A stretch of DNA of 52,110 bases from Candidatus Woesearchaeota archaeon (GTDB taxonomy: Archaea > Nanobdellota > Nanobdellia > Woesearchaeales > UBA12501). Below, piece after piece: positions 7,785-17,400 of the stretch (positions are counted from its first letter, which is position 1; every line of letters starts with the position of its first letter). The notes under the pieces are model-generated. The model was not told the DNA's origin and did not search any database. It was given only the letters and a program-made list of their open reading frames with translations. Made by a program: the position numbers and the translations under genes. The stretch lies in NCBI GenBank assembly GCA_030651375.1, contig JAUSFM010000004.1:1-52110 (forward strand), read 5' to 3'.

Positions 7785-9821
7785 ATGTTAGAATACGTCT
7801 TTATTATCAGTTTCCTTGCATTGGGCGTTGCTGCACTGCTGGCACGGTATGTGCTCAAACAGGACCAAGGCACACCGGCCATGCAGAAAATTTCTGACGC
7901 AATCCGCGAGGGCGCTGAAGCATTCCTCAAGCGCCAGTACAAAACCATTGCCATTCTTACCCTCATCCTTGCCGTCGTTATCGTCGGCATTTACGGCTTT
8001 CTCGGCCGCTGGGATTACGCAATAAAAACCGGCGCGGCCTTTGTGCTCGGTGCATTCTGTTCAGCTATCGCCGGCATTATTGGCATGTACATTTCAGTGC
8101 GCGCAAACATTCGCACCGCGTCCGCAGCGCGGACATCCATGAGCAAGGCACTGCGCATCTCATTCTGGGGCGGCGCAGTCTCCGGCATTCTCGTTGTCGC
8201 GCTCTCACTTATCGGCGTTGCAGGCCTCTATATGCTTTTCGGCGCTGACCCAAAAACTACACCCTTCATGATTGTTGGCTATGGTTTCGGCGCGAGTTTC
8301 GTCGCACTGTTCGCCCAGCTCGGCGGCGGTATCTTTACCAAAGCAGCTGATGTGGGCGCTGACCTCGTCGGCAAAGTTGAGGCAGGCATTCCTGAAGATG
8401 ACCCTCGAAACCCCGCGGTTATTGCTGACCTTGTCGGCGACAACGTTGGGGACTGTGCTGGCAGAGGCGCGGACTTGTTCGAAAGCACGGCCGCTGAAAA
8501 CATCGGCGCCATGATTCTTGGTGTTGCGCTCTATCCATCATTTGGTGTGAACGGTGTTTTGTTTCCGCTTGTTGCACGCGCCTTCGGCCTTATTGCATCC
8601 ATCATCGGTATTTTGAGTGTCAAGGCATCAGAAACAGAAGACCCAATGAAAGCGCTCAACCGCGGCTACTTCATTGCAAGCATACTTTCCGCGATACTAT
8701 TGTACGTTGCCACGCGCATCCTGCTGAACAACATCTGGTTCTTTTATGCAGGACTCGTCGGCATTGTGATGAGCATCCTCTTTGTGTACATCACGCAATA
8801 TTATACTGAATACAAATACCGTCCAGTAAGAGAAATTGCCGAGGCCTGTAAAACTGGCCCCGCAACAACAATCATCTCCGGCCTTGCCGTTGCGTTTGAA
8901 TGCACCGGCGCGCCGACTATTGTTATTGCACTCGCGCTGTTCTTTTCGTACGTCTTCGGCCTCTGGTCCGGCGTGCCACATGGCGGCCTCTATGGAACAG
9001 CCATTGCAACCATGGGCATGCTCTCAACCGCTGCATACATTCTTGCCATGGACACCTTCGGCCCCATCACCGACAACGCCGGCGGCATTATCGAAATGTC
9101 CAAATCGCCGGCGAGCGTACGCCGCAGAACTGATCGGCTTGATTCAGTGGGCAACACCACCAAGGCGCTCACTAAAGGATATGCCATCGGCTCAGCAGCC
9201 CTTGCCGCATTCCTCCTGTTTTCCGCCTACCTCGACGAGGTTGCACTTCTGACTGGCAAGGCATTTGCAGTTGTTGACCTCGCCAAAGTGGAAGTCTTCA
9301 TCGGCGCCCTGCTCGGTGCCATGCTCGTCTTCCTCTTCAGCGCATTCGCTATCCGCGCCGTTGGAAAAACCGCAGGATGCATCATTGAAGAAGTCCGCAG
9401 ACAATTCAAGAACAAGGGCATCATGAAAGGAACGGTGAAACCTGATTACGCAGCATGCGTCGACATAACGACGCGCGGTGCGCTCAAAAACATGATACTT
9501 CCCGGCGTTCTTGCCATTGGCTTCCCTATTGTGGTTGGGGTCCTGCTTAAAGCCGAAGCGCTTGCCGGCATGCTCATGGTCAGCACCATTACTGGTGTGC
9601 TCCTCGCGACCGTGTTGAACAACGGCGGCGGCGCATGGGACAACGCAAAGAAATACATTGAAACCGGCGTGATGGGCGGCAAAGGAAGCCCTGCGCACAA
9701 GGCAGCAGTTGTCGGCGACACGGTCGGTGACCCATGCAAGGACACGGCAGGCCCCAGTCTCCATGTGCTCATCAAGCTCTTGGCGACACTTGCGCTCGTT
9801 CTTGCGCCGTTGTTCCTGTAA
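7785..9821 (+). CDS. hppA: Membrane-bound proton-pumping pyrophosphatase, K+-independent type
   Basis: 678 residues with about 16 membrane segments, full family length. It couples hydrolysis of pyrophosphate to ion transport across the membrane. The catalytic region DVGADLVGKVEAGIPEDDPR is followed by DLVGDNVGDCAGRGADLFES, with the aspartates that hold Mg-pyrophosphate, and a second acidic cluster (VVGDTVGDPCKDTAGPS) is near the C-terminus. The potassium-dependence determinant GNTT-x-A reads GNTTKALT: lysine at 460 and threonine at 463, diagnostic of the K+-independent class. A TATA box (TTTATAAAC near 7731-7739) lies upstream. It probably supplements the A-type ATPase in building membrane potential. 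Confidence 0.96.
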   Translation: MLEYVFIISFLALGVAALLARYVLKQDQGTPAMQKISDAIREGAEAFLKRQYKTIAILTLILAVVIVGIYGFLGRWDYAIKTGAAFVLGAFCSAIAGIIGMYISVRANIRTASAARTSMSKALRISFWGGAVSGILVVALSLIGVAGLYMLFGADPKTTPFMIVGYGFGASFVALFAQLGGGIFTKAADVGADLVGKVEAGIPEDDPRNPAVIADLVGDNVGDCAGRGADLFESTAAENIGAMILGVALYPSFGVNGVLFPLVARAFGLIASIIGILSVKASETEDPMKALNRGYFIASILSAILLYVATRILLNNIWFFYAGLVGIVMSILFVYITQYYTEYKYRPVREIAEACKTGPATTIISGLAVAFECTGAPTIVIALALFFSYVFGLWSGVPHGGLYGTAIATMGMLSTAAYILAMDTFGPITDNAGGIIEMSKSPASVRRRTDRLDSVGNTTKALTKGYAIGSAALAAFLLFSAYLDEVALLTGKAFAVVDLAKVEVFIGALLGAMLVFLFSAFAIRAVGKTAGCIIEEVRRQFKNKGIMKGTVKPDYAACVDITTRGALKNMILPGVLAIGFPIVVGVLLKAEALAGMLMVSTITGVLLATVLNNGGGAWDNAKKYIETGVMGGKGSPAHKAAVVGDTVGDPCKDTAGPSLHVLIKLLATLALVLAPLFL

Positions 9822-9832
9822 GTCCATTTAAT

Positions 9833-9925
9833 CTATTTTATTTTTATCTTTTTTATTTCTGTTTTTTCTTTTTTCGCTTTTTTTCTCTTTCTTTTTCCGT
9901 TTTTCGTTCTTTTTCTGATTCTCTT
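9833..9925 (+). terminator. Long pyrimidine tract after hppA
   Basis: About 90 nt composed almost wholly of T and C, with many T runs of four to seven, directly after the hppA stop. Archaeal RNA polymerase terminates at such U-rich runs, so this is the likely hppA terminator region. The next gene has its own TATA box (ACTATATAAACC) immediately downstream. Confidence 0.6.
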
Positions 9926-9962
9926 CGTAAACTATATAAACCCATTTTTTATTCTCGTGCCT

Positions 9963-10265
9963 ATGGCTGACGAAAACCAACAAACACAACAACCAGCGCA
10001 ATCGCAACCGCTTCCCCATCCACAGCAATCAGCATCGCACGTTCCGCCCGTGGCGTATTCGCAGCCGCAGCCCGGGAAGGTTCCTGAGCGCACGGAAAAG
10101 CCCGGCGCGCCAGTCTGCGAGGGCTGCATAAAATGGCAATGGTTTGGCAGAAGCTGCTGGGTGTACTGGGAAGGCAAGCGCGCCTGCAGCCAGTTTGAAG
10201 ACGAATTCGGCGAAAACAAAGGCGGCTACCGCTTGATGAAAGAGGATGAATTGTTTCATTTGTGA
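9963..10265 (+). CDS. Small protein with Q/P-rich N-terminus and four-cysteine C-terminus
   Basis: 100 residues. Residues 5-48 are low complexity, rich in Q, P and A. The folded C-terminal part has C52, C55, C65 and C75 among aromatic residues (CEGCIKWQWFGRSCWVYW), which could bind one zinc ion. The ATG at 9963 lies about 27 bp after the TATA box at 9930-9940, so it is preferred over the GTG two codons upstream. Function unknown. Confidence 0.6.
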   Translation: MADENQQTQQPAQSQPLPHPQQSASHVPPVAYSQPQPGKVPERTEKPGAPVCEGCIKWQWFGRSCWVYWEGKRACSQFEDEFGENKGGYRLMKEDELFHL

Positions 10266-10313
10266 ATTGATTGTTTTTGTTTCTTCATCTGCGTTATTGA
10301 ACTGTTCTTCAAA

Positions 10314-10428
10314 TGCGGGGCGCCGCCGTGGTTTGCTAAAGCAAACTCTTTTTTCTCCCCACGACTGCCCCGGGTCAGCGTGGGGAAAAAAAGACCCCAA
10401 CTGTGTTGGGGCACGGCGGCGCCCCGCA
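10314..10428. other. Cloverleaf palindrome: 17-bp stem enclosing three hairpins
   Basis: TGCGGGGCGCCGCCGTG at 10314-10330 is perfectly complementary to 10412-10428. Enclosed are a 6-bp hairpin (10331-10346, loop TAAA), a two-part hairpin (CCCCACG at 10357-10363 with CGTGGGG at 10379-10385, plus an inner CTG/CAG), and a 7-bp hairpin (CCCCAAC at 10395-10401 with GTTGGGG at 10405-10411). Hairpins one and three abut the closing stem, so the whole can fold as a four-way junction in RNA or in extruded DNA. It lies between two plus-strand genes. It is not a tRNA: the closing stem is far too long and there is no T-loop consensus. It may be a structured RNA, a terminator or a short mobile palindrome. 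Confidence 0.75.
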
Positions 10429-10495
10429 ATTAATTATGTTTTTAATTTGTCTCTCCGTCACTATCTTTTTATAACCCTCACGCTTCTCCACATTC

Positions 10496-11710
10496 ATGCA
10501 CGTTCACTGCTCGCTCTGCAAAAAACAGCATTTCTACCGCGATCCTTGCCCATTGTTATTTTCACTCGCAAAAAAACAGGAGCTCGCACAAAATGCAAAG
10601 CAGGATTACTTCGGTGCAGCTCCGAACATTTTTGTCGGGCGGTTCGGCTATCCACACATCAACGTCGGCATCCTCAACACCGAACAGTACGAAAATAACG
10701 ACGATTATTTGTTGTGGAGCAAAGATAATTATTCCATTCCGCAGATTATCAACCTGCGCCTCGCTCTGATTAACTCGCGATTTCAGACTGACATAAAATC
10801 ATTCAACCACACCTTCACGCCGGTCAGCCAGGAAATTTCAATGGCGAGCCAGCCGGTTGATGTTGAAATCAACCTCTCAAAAAAGCCGGACTTCTCACGC
10901 TTTCTTCGTGCGGAACAGGAAGTGAGTCCGTTCGGCCCCAGCGTCACGCTGAAAAAAGCAAGAATCACGGAAAATCCGAAAATTCCAACTGCCGTCGACA
11001 AAGCAGTGTCAGATACTGACTTCAAAGCAGGCGACGCGCTTGCCTCGCTCTACAAAAAGCATTTTGACGAACAATATCTGACCAAACTTCTTAGTGCCGG
11101 AACGCTCGGCGTTAAACTCCAGCGGAAACTGGTGCCAACCCGCTGGTCCATCACCGCGGTTGATGACACGCTCGGCAAAAACATCGCGGACGATATCAAA
11201 GATTTTTCCGAAGCAGACTATTGCGCGTTTATCGGCAGTTATTTCGGAAACTACTTCATTATCCTCTTTTTTCCTGACGTGTGGCGGTACGAATTATTCG
11301 AAACCTACGCGGGTGGCACTACCATACCCCGAGCAACAATCCAATTCACCACCGACTTTGAGGATTACACCGGCAGGAAAACCTACGCAGAGCACTGCGC
11401 CGGCGGCTATTACGCAGCGCGGCTCGCCATTCTTGAAAAACTCAAGAGCATGAAGCGACGTGCCTCTGTCCTTGCGCTTCGGTTCATTACTGACGAATAC
11501 ACAGCGCACCTCGGCGTGTGGGTAGTGCGCGAAGCCGTGCGCAAAACGCTTGCGACGAGGCCGATTGTATTCTCTGACAAAGGACTGATGCTGTCATTTG
11601 CTGAAAAATATGCAGCAAAACATTTCACCTATCCACTTGGTGAATTGACGTGCGCAAGCAAATTGCTCACCATTTGTTCATCACAGCGAAAATTATCTTC
11701 TTTTCTGTAA
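10496..11710 (+). CDS. nreA: DNA repair protein NreA
   Basis: 404 residues of the archaeal Nre family, involved in recovery from DNA damage and known to bind the PCNA clamp. The N-terminus has a small zinc-finger pattern (C5, C8, H12, C18). The conserved core includes APNIFVGRFGYPHINVG and FGPSVTLKKA. The last eight residues, QRKLSSFL (397-404), match the PCNA-interacting consensus Q-x-x-L-x-x-F-[FL]. The leaderless ATG is 25 bp after the TATA box CTTTTTATAACC, directly downstream of the cloverleaf palindrome. Confidence 0.9.
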   Translation: MHVHCSLCKKQHFYRDPCPLLFSLAKKQELAQNAKQDYFGAAPNIFVGRFGYPHINVGILNTEQYENNDDYLLWSKDNYSIPQIINLRLALINSRFQTDIKSFNHTFTPVSQEISMASQPVDVEINLSKKPDFSRFLRAEQEVSPFGPSVTLKKARITENPKIPTAVDKAVSDTDFKAGDALASLYKKHFDEQYLTKLLSAGTLGVKLQRKLVPTRWSITAVDDTLGKNIADDIKDFSEADYCAFIGSYFGNYFIILFFPDVWRYELFETYAGGTTIPRATIQFTTDFEDYTGRKTYAEHCAGGYYAARLAILEKLKSMKRRASVLALRFITDEYTAHLGVWVVREAVRKTLATRPIVFSDKGLMLSFAEKYAAKHFTYPLGELTCASKLLTICSSQRKLSSFL

Positions 11711-11792
11711 GCCAAAATGATAAACAATATAAATGAAAAGATACTTTCTTTTTCCAGAAAAAAGCAAAAAAAAGAAAAAGCAGGTGATACAT

Positions 11793-12014
11793 ATGGAAGA
11801 AGGACGCATCATGTCGGTTTCAACGCGATGCGCAGGCCGCCAGCGTACCTACATCGGCAAATTGGTTCCTCTCCACAATCTCGATTCTATCCTCAGCTAT
11901 GAGCTTTCCGCTGAAGCCGTGCGCACCATTGGCATTCCGCCACGAGAGCGGCGGCTAGTCAAGTATAAAAAAGTTGCAGAAGACAAAGCGCACGTGATTG
12001 ATATTCTTCGCTGA
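11793..12014 (+). CDS. Small conserved-looking protein, unknown function
   Basis: 73 residues, basic, no membrane segment. The ATG at 11793 has AGGTGAT six nt upstream, so it is preferred over the ATG at 11733, whose extra residues are lysine-rich low complexity. A TATA box (CAATATAAATG near 11725-11735) gives a short leader. The text MSVSTRCAGRQRTYIGKLVP suggests a folded basic domain; a nucleic-acid role is possible but not shown. Confidence 0.55.
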   Translation: MEEGRIMSVSTRCAGRQRTYIGKLVPLHNLDSILSYELSAEAVRTIGIPPRERRLVKYKKVAEDKAHVIDILR

Positions 12015-12052
12015 CGCTTTCTTTGTTTTTTTCTTTCTAAATCTTTTTCTTC

Positions 12053-12196
12053 CTAATCCTTTTTGTTGTATGTTTCAATACATTCCGGGCCGCAGAAATA
12101 TTCTTCTCCCTCGTTAGGGATGCCAAAGTACAAGAACTCCTTGTCGCAATGGCTGCAATGAATAATTCTCTGTCCGAGAAGATTTATCGTGTCCAT
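12053..12196 (-). CDS. Small zinc-binding protein (47 residues)
   Basis: Translation gives MDTINLLGQR, then IIHCSHCDKEF and EEYFCGPECIETY: CxxC at 14-17 and CxxxC at 35-39, a treble-clef pattern like TRASH/YHS-type metal-binding knuckles. A TATA box (ATTATAAAG, minus strand near 12226-12235) is at a suitable distance. The good motif spacing and promoter argue for a real gene. It may deliver or sense metal or bind a partner; nothing more specific is visible. Confidence 0.65.
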   Translation of the reverse strand: MDTINLLGQRIIHCSHCDKEFLYFGIPNEGEEYFCGPECIETYNKKD

Positions 12197-12350
12197 AGTA
12201 GTGTTTTTTCCTCTTTTGAAAAATTATCTTTATAATTTTTTTATGTTTGTTTTTATTTTCTCTGGTAACACATCAGAGCAAAACCATGATAAGATATCAG
12301 ATGAAAAAAGAGAAGTATCGCAGGTATATAAATCTTTTGCCCCGTGTACC

Positions 12351-12698
12351 TTATTTTCCCAACCATTGAACAAATCTGTTGTTTGGGTCAACCAGAATTA
12401 CTTTGGCAGCGATTGGCTGGTCATTCAATTCAAATCCCATAATTATAATCTCTTCCCCTGTCTTGATGAGATGTGCCGCTGCGCCGTTCATCTCAATGGC
12501 GCCCGAGCCGCGTTTACCTGCAATGACATACGTTTCCAAACGTGCGCCCGTTGTATTGCTCACGACCAGCACTTTTTCTCCAACAAAAAAACCGGCAAGG
12601 CCAATCAGCTCTTCGTCAATCGTGATGCTTCCAAGATAGTCAAGATGTGCCTCAGTAACCGTTGCCTTGTGGATTTTTGAGCGAAGCACGAAACGCAT
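12351..12698 (-). CDS. panD: Aspartate 1-decarboxylase, bacterial pyruvoyl type
   Basis: 115 residues, the usual size. It makes beta-alanine from aspartate for pantothenate/CoA synthesis. The proenzyme cleaves itself between Gly and Ser to create the pyruvoyl group: the site reads YLGSITID (G23-S24). Other family residues are present: K8 in [22 protein letters not shown] with the active-site Arg and Tyr, and NGAAAHL. A GGTG site six nt before the ATG at 12698 decides against the GTG two codons upstream. Archaea normally use a PLP-dependent decarboxylase, so this gene suggests acquisition from bacteria. No other pantothenate gene is nearby. Confidence 0.93.
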   Translation of the reverse strand: MRFVLRSKIHKATVTEAHLDYLGSITIDEELIGLAGFFVGEKVLVVSNTTGARLETYVIAGKRGSGAIEMNGAAAHLIKTGEEIIIMGFELNDQPIAAKVILVDPNNRFVQWLGK

Positions 12699-12757
12699 AT
12701 GCACACCTTTTTTTTTGTGATTTTTATTTTCGATTTTTCAGCTCTGTTCAATACTCA

Positions 12758-13429
12758 TCAATCGATCACATATAGTGGCGGGCGAGAGTCAAAAGGAAGG
12801 CGTATTGTTATCGTTGTGCCCGATTGATCAGGATTATGTTCTCCTATTGTGCACAGGCGGCCATCATGTTCGTACGTTGTTCCGCTTATAAAAATTCTTC
12901 CTCCTAATCGCTCTACGATATTTTCAGAAATGCCCAACCCACATCCTGATGTTCCTTTTGTTGAAACTTCATACGAAAAAGCACGGAGATTGAGCTGCGC
13001 CACCAGATATTCATCTTGCGTCCTACCGGTACTGTCGTGCCAAGGAACGCTTGCTTGAATTCCAAACACATCGGGATTCATGCCGCAGCCAGTATCAGAA
13101 ACACGAAGAACGGCGCGGTCGCCATCAACAGCGGTGGTGTACTGAATACCGCCCGGAGCCGCTGGCGTATATTTTGCAAACAACTCATCGAGGTCTTCCC
13201 AGACAATCTTACTCATTGCCCACATTGCGTTTTCAGTGAGATGGTCAAGCACCTCTGAAAGAGCGCGATATGCAGGATACGGAAGAAACGGCTGTGGGCA
13301 CTGCAACGAGGTTCTCACCTCAAAACGAACAGGATCGATATTCAACGGACCGCATTTCTGATGCCACCCTCGAACATAGTGCTCAACCACCGTATCAATA
13401 CTGTGCGCCTGTGGTTCCGAAAGTCCCAT
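12758..13429 (-). CDS. Stand-alone histidine-kinase-type ATPase domain protein
   Basis: 223 residues. The GHKL ATP-binding boxes are clear: N box (VLDHLTENAMWAM), G1 (VSDTGCGM) and G2 (GTSGCGLGISENIVERLGG), followed by a final strand (TTITIRLPF). There is no sensor, membrane segment or phosphoacceptor (DHp) helix; residues 1-60 are not a known dimerisation domain. It could phosphorylate a partner in trans or act as an anti-sigma-like or chaperone ATPase. It is divergent from the AbrB-PhoU gene. A TATA-like TACTTTTTATC lies about 23 bp upstream. Confidence 0.75.
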   Translation of the reverse strand: MGLSEPQAHSIDTVVEHYVRGWHQKCGPLNIDPVRFEVRTSLQCPQPFLPYPAYRALSEVLDHLTENAMWAMSKIVWEDLDELFAKYTPAAPGGIQYTTAVDGDRAVLRVSDTGCGMNPDVFGIQASVPWHDSTGRTQDEYLVAQLNLRAFSYEVSTKGTSGCGLGISENIVERLGGRIFISGTTYEHDGRLCTIGEHNPDQSGTTITIRLPFDSRPPLYVID

Positions 13430-13540
13430 TCATCGTCCGGATTCGATAAAAAGTATGTACTTTTCTCATGTATAATGTATATCAATACATTTCTATATAT
13501 TTCAGGAAAGTATATATACCTCCTCGGGTTTGCGAACCGC

Positions 13541-14455
13541 ATGAAACGAAAACTCGTTCGCCATGGAAACACAAGTCTGACGGTTTCTCTTCCAAAAAAA
13601 TGGACTGATACCTTTCATCTTCAGAAAGGAGATGAAATTGAGCTTACTCCTCATGAAGACCAGATTATTCTTCAAGCAAGAGCAGGGAAAAAACCTGCAA
13701 AAAAAGGAACCTTGGATATTTCTCAACTCGGCTCATTAACTCGGCGGGCGTTTGATGCCATGTACAAATCAGGATACGATGAAGTTGAGGTGCTCTATAC
13801 CAACCACCGCCAGCTTGGCGATGTTGAGCAGGCCATTGCGCTTGAAGCAATGACCTTTGAAATTGTCAAGCAAGAAAAAAATCGTTGTGTTGTCAAGGAT
13901 ATTTCAGAAGCAGAGACCAAAGAATTTGACGCACTGCTGCGAAGAACGGTTCTTCTCCTCAAAGTAATGGGTGAAGACCTCCTTGTTGCGCTCAAAGAGC
14001 GGGATTTTGAAACCATCCTCCTCATTCGAGACCTTGAAAAAACAAACAACAAATTCACTCATTTTTGCCGGCGGGCGCTGGCAATCAACGGCTATCCTGA
14101 TCGCGGAAAAACAGTGTTTTTATACACGATTGTTGAACAGCTTGAAACCTGCGCTGACGAATTCAAATTTCTGTGCGACTATCTTGTTCAGCATCAGAAA
14201 CTAAAAATCTCAAAAGAAGTCCTTGATCTTTTCCAGCAGGTCAATGCCACGATCGCTCTTTTTACCGAGCTCTTTTTGAAACATGACATTGAGAACGCGA
14301 AAAAACTGAACGATCTTAGAAAAAAAACAATCACCTCTGCCTTCTCGCTTTTTGAGGCAACGAAAGACCAGCAAAAAATTATCATTCATTATTTAATCAA
14401 TATTGAAAGCATGGTGTTTGGCATGCTCGGGCCTTATCTTGCAACGGTGCTCTGA
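13541..14455 (+). CDS. AbrB-PhoU family phosphate/transport regulator
   Basis: 304 residues. Residues 1-45 are a SpoVT/AbrB swapped-hairpin DNA-binding domain (MKRKLVRHGNTSLTVSLPKK, then KGDEIELTPHED). The remainder is all helical and fits tandem PhoU repeats (for example VEQLETCADEFKFLCDYL). Archaeal proteins of this design are annotated as phosphate uptake regulators; no Pst transporter is in the window, so the target is unknown. The start is chosen by the TATA box GTATATATACC at 13510-13520, about 26 bp upstream. Its last 22 bp overlap the convergent giant gene. Confidence 0.82.
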   Translation: MKRKLVRHGNTSLTVSLPKKWTDTFHLQKGDEIELTPHEDQIILQARAGKKPAKKGTLDISQLGSLTRRAFDAMYKSGYDEVEVLYTNHRQLGDVEQAIALEAMTFEIVKQEKNRCVVKDISEAETKEFDALLRRTVLLLKVMGEDLLVALKERDFETILLIRDLEKTNNKFTHFCRRALAINGYPDRGKTVFLYTIVEQLETCADEFKFLCDYLVQHQKLKISKEVLDLFQQVNATIALFTELFLKHDIENAKKLNDLRKKTITSAFSLFEATKDQQKIIIHYLINIESMVFGMLGPYLATVL

Positions 14456-17400
14456 TTACTCTGATTCGACTCATTACTGCCTGCGGAAACTGTCTCTCTG
14501 CGTTGAGCATATGCCTCATGCAACCTTTTTTGAACCGAAGAAAGCTCATCCCGATCAACACCAACCAATCGCTGGGCGTGTAAGGCTGCCCAACTTTCTT
14601 GCGAACACTGCCAATAATGGTCTGCTTCTTCAAGGCTTCCTTTTCCCCGTGCTCCCATCTCATGAAGTATATTTCCTGCCTGCAACAGATTGCGGTGCAG
14701 GCGTGCAACAAGATACGCGAAATCAAACAGGGCAGGAGTATCCGGATTGATCACTTTTCGCGTCAGGCCTACACACTGTTCTTTCACCTCGGGCGCTACG
14801 TTCAACCCGTATGAATCAAGAAGCATTGCGTCATCAAATAACAGAACATCATATCTCAGATTGTTAAAATCAAATGAAACAACCTGCTCGCCGTCAATGG
14901 CAAGGTTACCGGCAAAATTATCACGCAGCCAACCATAATATTCACCGGGCAGAGTGGTAAGCATCCGGCCAACCGTGTTGGTATACGCTTTTAGAAACCC
15001 AGCATCTTCAAACCCAAGCGCCCGCATCACTCGCCACGCATACATCTGCTCACCAATTTCACTGCGGGACGCACGCTCTTCAAAATGCTCATACATGCTC
15101 TCAACCTGGCGTTCCTGCAAAAACACTTTTTCATCAGGGCGTAAGATGGTTTCCAGTGCACGGCTGATGGCAAGTCGCTGGTGTGTTGCCTGTACCAGAT
15201 ACTGTGCATACTGTGTTTCATCACGGCCCGGAGTTTGCGCATACGCCATCAGAGGAACGCCGGAATATTCCACCGTAAGCTCAGCTCCTGACATTGAAAT
15301 CGGTGTTGCAACAGAAAATTGTGAATGTTTTAACGCTTCAAGGACATTATATTCTATTTGGGTAATTCTTGCATCATCATTCACTTTGGTGACGATGCTT
15401 CGCCGCCCTGCACTTCTTGTTTTCTCTGACTCGACACTGAGTGTGTGCCACCGAACCTCTTCTGATCCGCGTCCGCGCATGACATCACTGTGGAGTATGA
15501 CCTTGACGAGCTGTCCTTCATCTCCTACAAATTGAAGTGTGGTCTCACCCTGGTTTTCGACATCACTTCCATCGGCAGTTTGCTCGTTAACCACCGCACC
15601 ATGGCGTGCATAGAGTTCAACTAAAAAAGCCAGTGTCCCTTGTGCCGGATCCAGTTTTTTAAACAAGTGGTGGGCTTGAGCATATTCTCGTGCGTCAATA
15701 TGTGCACCTGCTTCTTGGTACACTGCTGTTTTTAATTTTTCAGGAAGTTCACGCTGAAATTCCAATGGCCAATACATTTTAAACCAACGCCCGATCTCAT
15801 GCCCGTGTGCACGCAATGCTTCTGCTCCTCCACACAAGACGCGATACGAACGCAGGCGCGCCGCAGTTGTCATGTACGCATCAAACAGCTCAAAATCAAT
15901 TCCACTCTTCTCTTTTGTTTCTTTCTTCAATTCTCTCCCTATTTTTTGCTCCAGAAGTTTTTTTGCTTCCCGTAATTCTTCAGGCTCTTCTTCAATAAAC
16001 TGGGTGCAGCTTCGCACCAGGTTAATTTTTTGTGGTGCAGTCAACGTGTCATATCTGCCCAACAGCTCTGTTGCTTGTATCGACCACAACAAAGGAGAGT
16101 CATAGCCCATAATAATCCACTGCTCTCGTGCTTTCAGCAAGTCCCCTGTTTTGATATGCTCTGCCGATTGAAAGAACGCACTGGTTCGAGAGTGAATCAT
16201 ATGATACAGAAAACTATTGTTCCAGATTCGTTTTTCACGTGAGTAATCATTGTCAATCAATAATTGGGCAAACCGTTCCTGCCAACGCTGTAGTTCGTCA
16301 GGTTTCAAAAAAGTGTGTGGGTAACTGGTTTGTTCAAGGCGGCTATCAAGATGTTTCGAAGCCAGCGAGAATTGAGGGAAATAGCGCCCCATCACGGTTG
16401 CTAACAGAAGGTGGCTTCCGTCATGTTCGTCATGCGCACGCGTAACAATCGCTTCAGCAACCGCATAATCAACTGCCGGATCTCCCATGTATTTGGCAAG
16501 ATGTACTGCTGGATTAAAATGAAGCAGAATATCAAGGGGCATACCTCCTAATTCAGGAGGCGTTTGCTTCAGAATGCGTTCAGTGATGACTTCATCAACT
16601 ACATACTGCTTTATTGTAGCTATGCGAGCATCAATTGTTTCGGAGTGTTGTGTTCCGTTGGCGGATGGTGATTCTTTCTCATCTTCTGGTGTATCTTCTG
16701 TTCCTCCTTTCTTTTCTTGCATGCGCATGCGTGCATGCCACGTTAGAAAAAGAGATTCGACCAGCGGACTAAGGTGTGGATCAATGGGTTCATCAAACAG
16801 TTCTCGCCTGAATCCGCAATGATCCTTCAGCCCATGTTCTTCAATATGGCGCTCAACATTCATAACCTGCAGTTCAAGCACGTTTTCAAGCCCTTTTCTA
16901 TCTACTGTTTCATAACACAATTGAGCATACTTTCTTTGGTATTCGGCAAACGCGAATCCAACCGCACCAAACGCAAGGTCAGCACAGATATGTTTATACT
17001 TTTCTAACAACCGTGTTTTTTCCTTCACTCTCTCTTGCGGAGGATTTTGTTCTTCAATCGTCATCATCAGCATGCGAAGGCCCAATGCGAACTCTGCATA
17101 GGGATCAGACGAAGAATCAAATGGATCAATCAGTTTTCCATATGCACCAGCCCACATCTGTGTTTTTTCAAGGCGTTGGTGTTTCGGTTCCTGTGCCTCA
17201 TAGGCAACATCCGCTCCCACGAGCAAAAGCGAATCAATGACAGAAGCCCCTAACGCAAACGCAGGAAACAGCATCGAGGTTTCATCCCGCATGCTGAACG
17301 CGTGGGCATTTCGCGTGAGGTCCCAGCTAAATTCGTAACAAAACGCGCGATCAATTTCCTTTCGTGCCGCTTCTCCAAAATCAGGAAAATCTTCGCCAAG

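Noticed and set aside
8279-9827. Long antisense open frames opposite hppA
   Set aside because: They follow the codon structure of the conserved pyrophosphatase, lack promoters or ribosome binding sites, and their translations are low complexity.
9833-9925. Pyrimidine tract as a replication origin
   Set aside because: No origin repeats and no Orc1/Cdc6 gene nearby; position right after hppA fits termination better.
10314-10428. Cloverleaf as a tRNA or tRNA-like gene
   Set aside because: The closing stem is 17 bp, there is no T-loop sequence, and arm sizes do not match tRNA.
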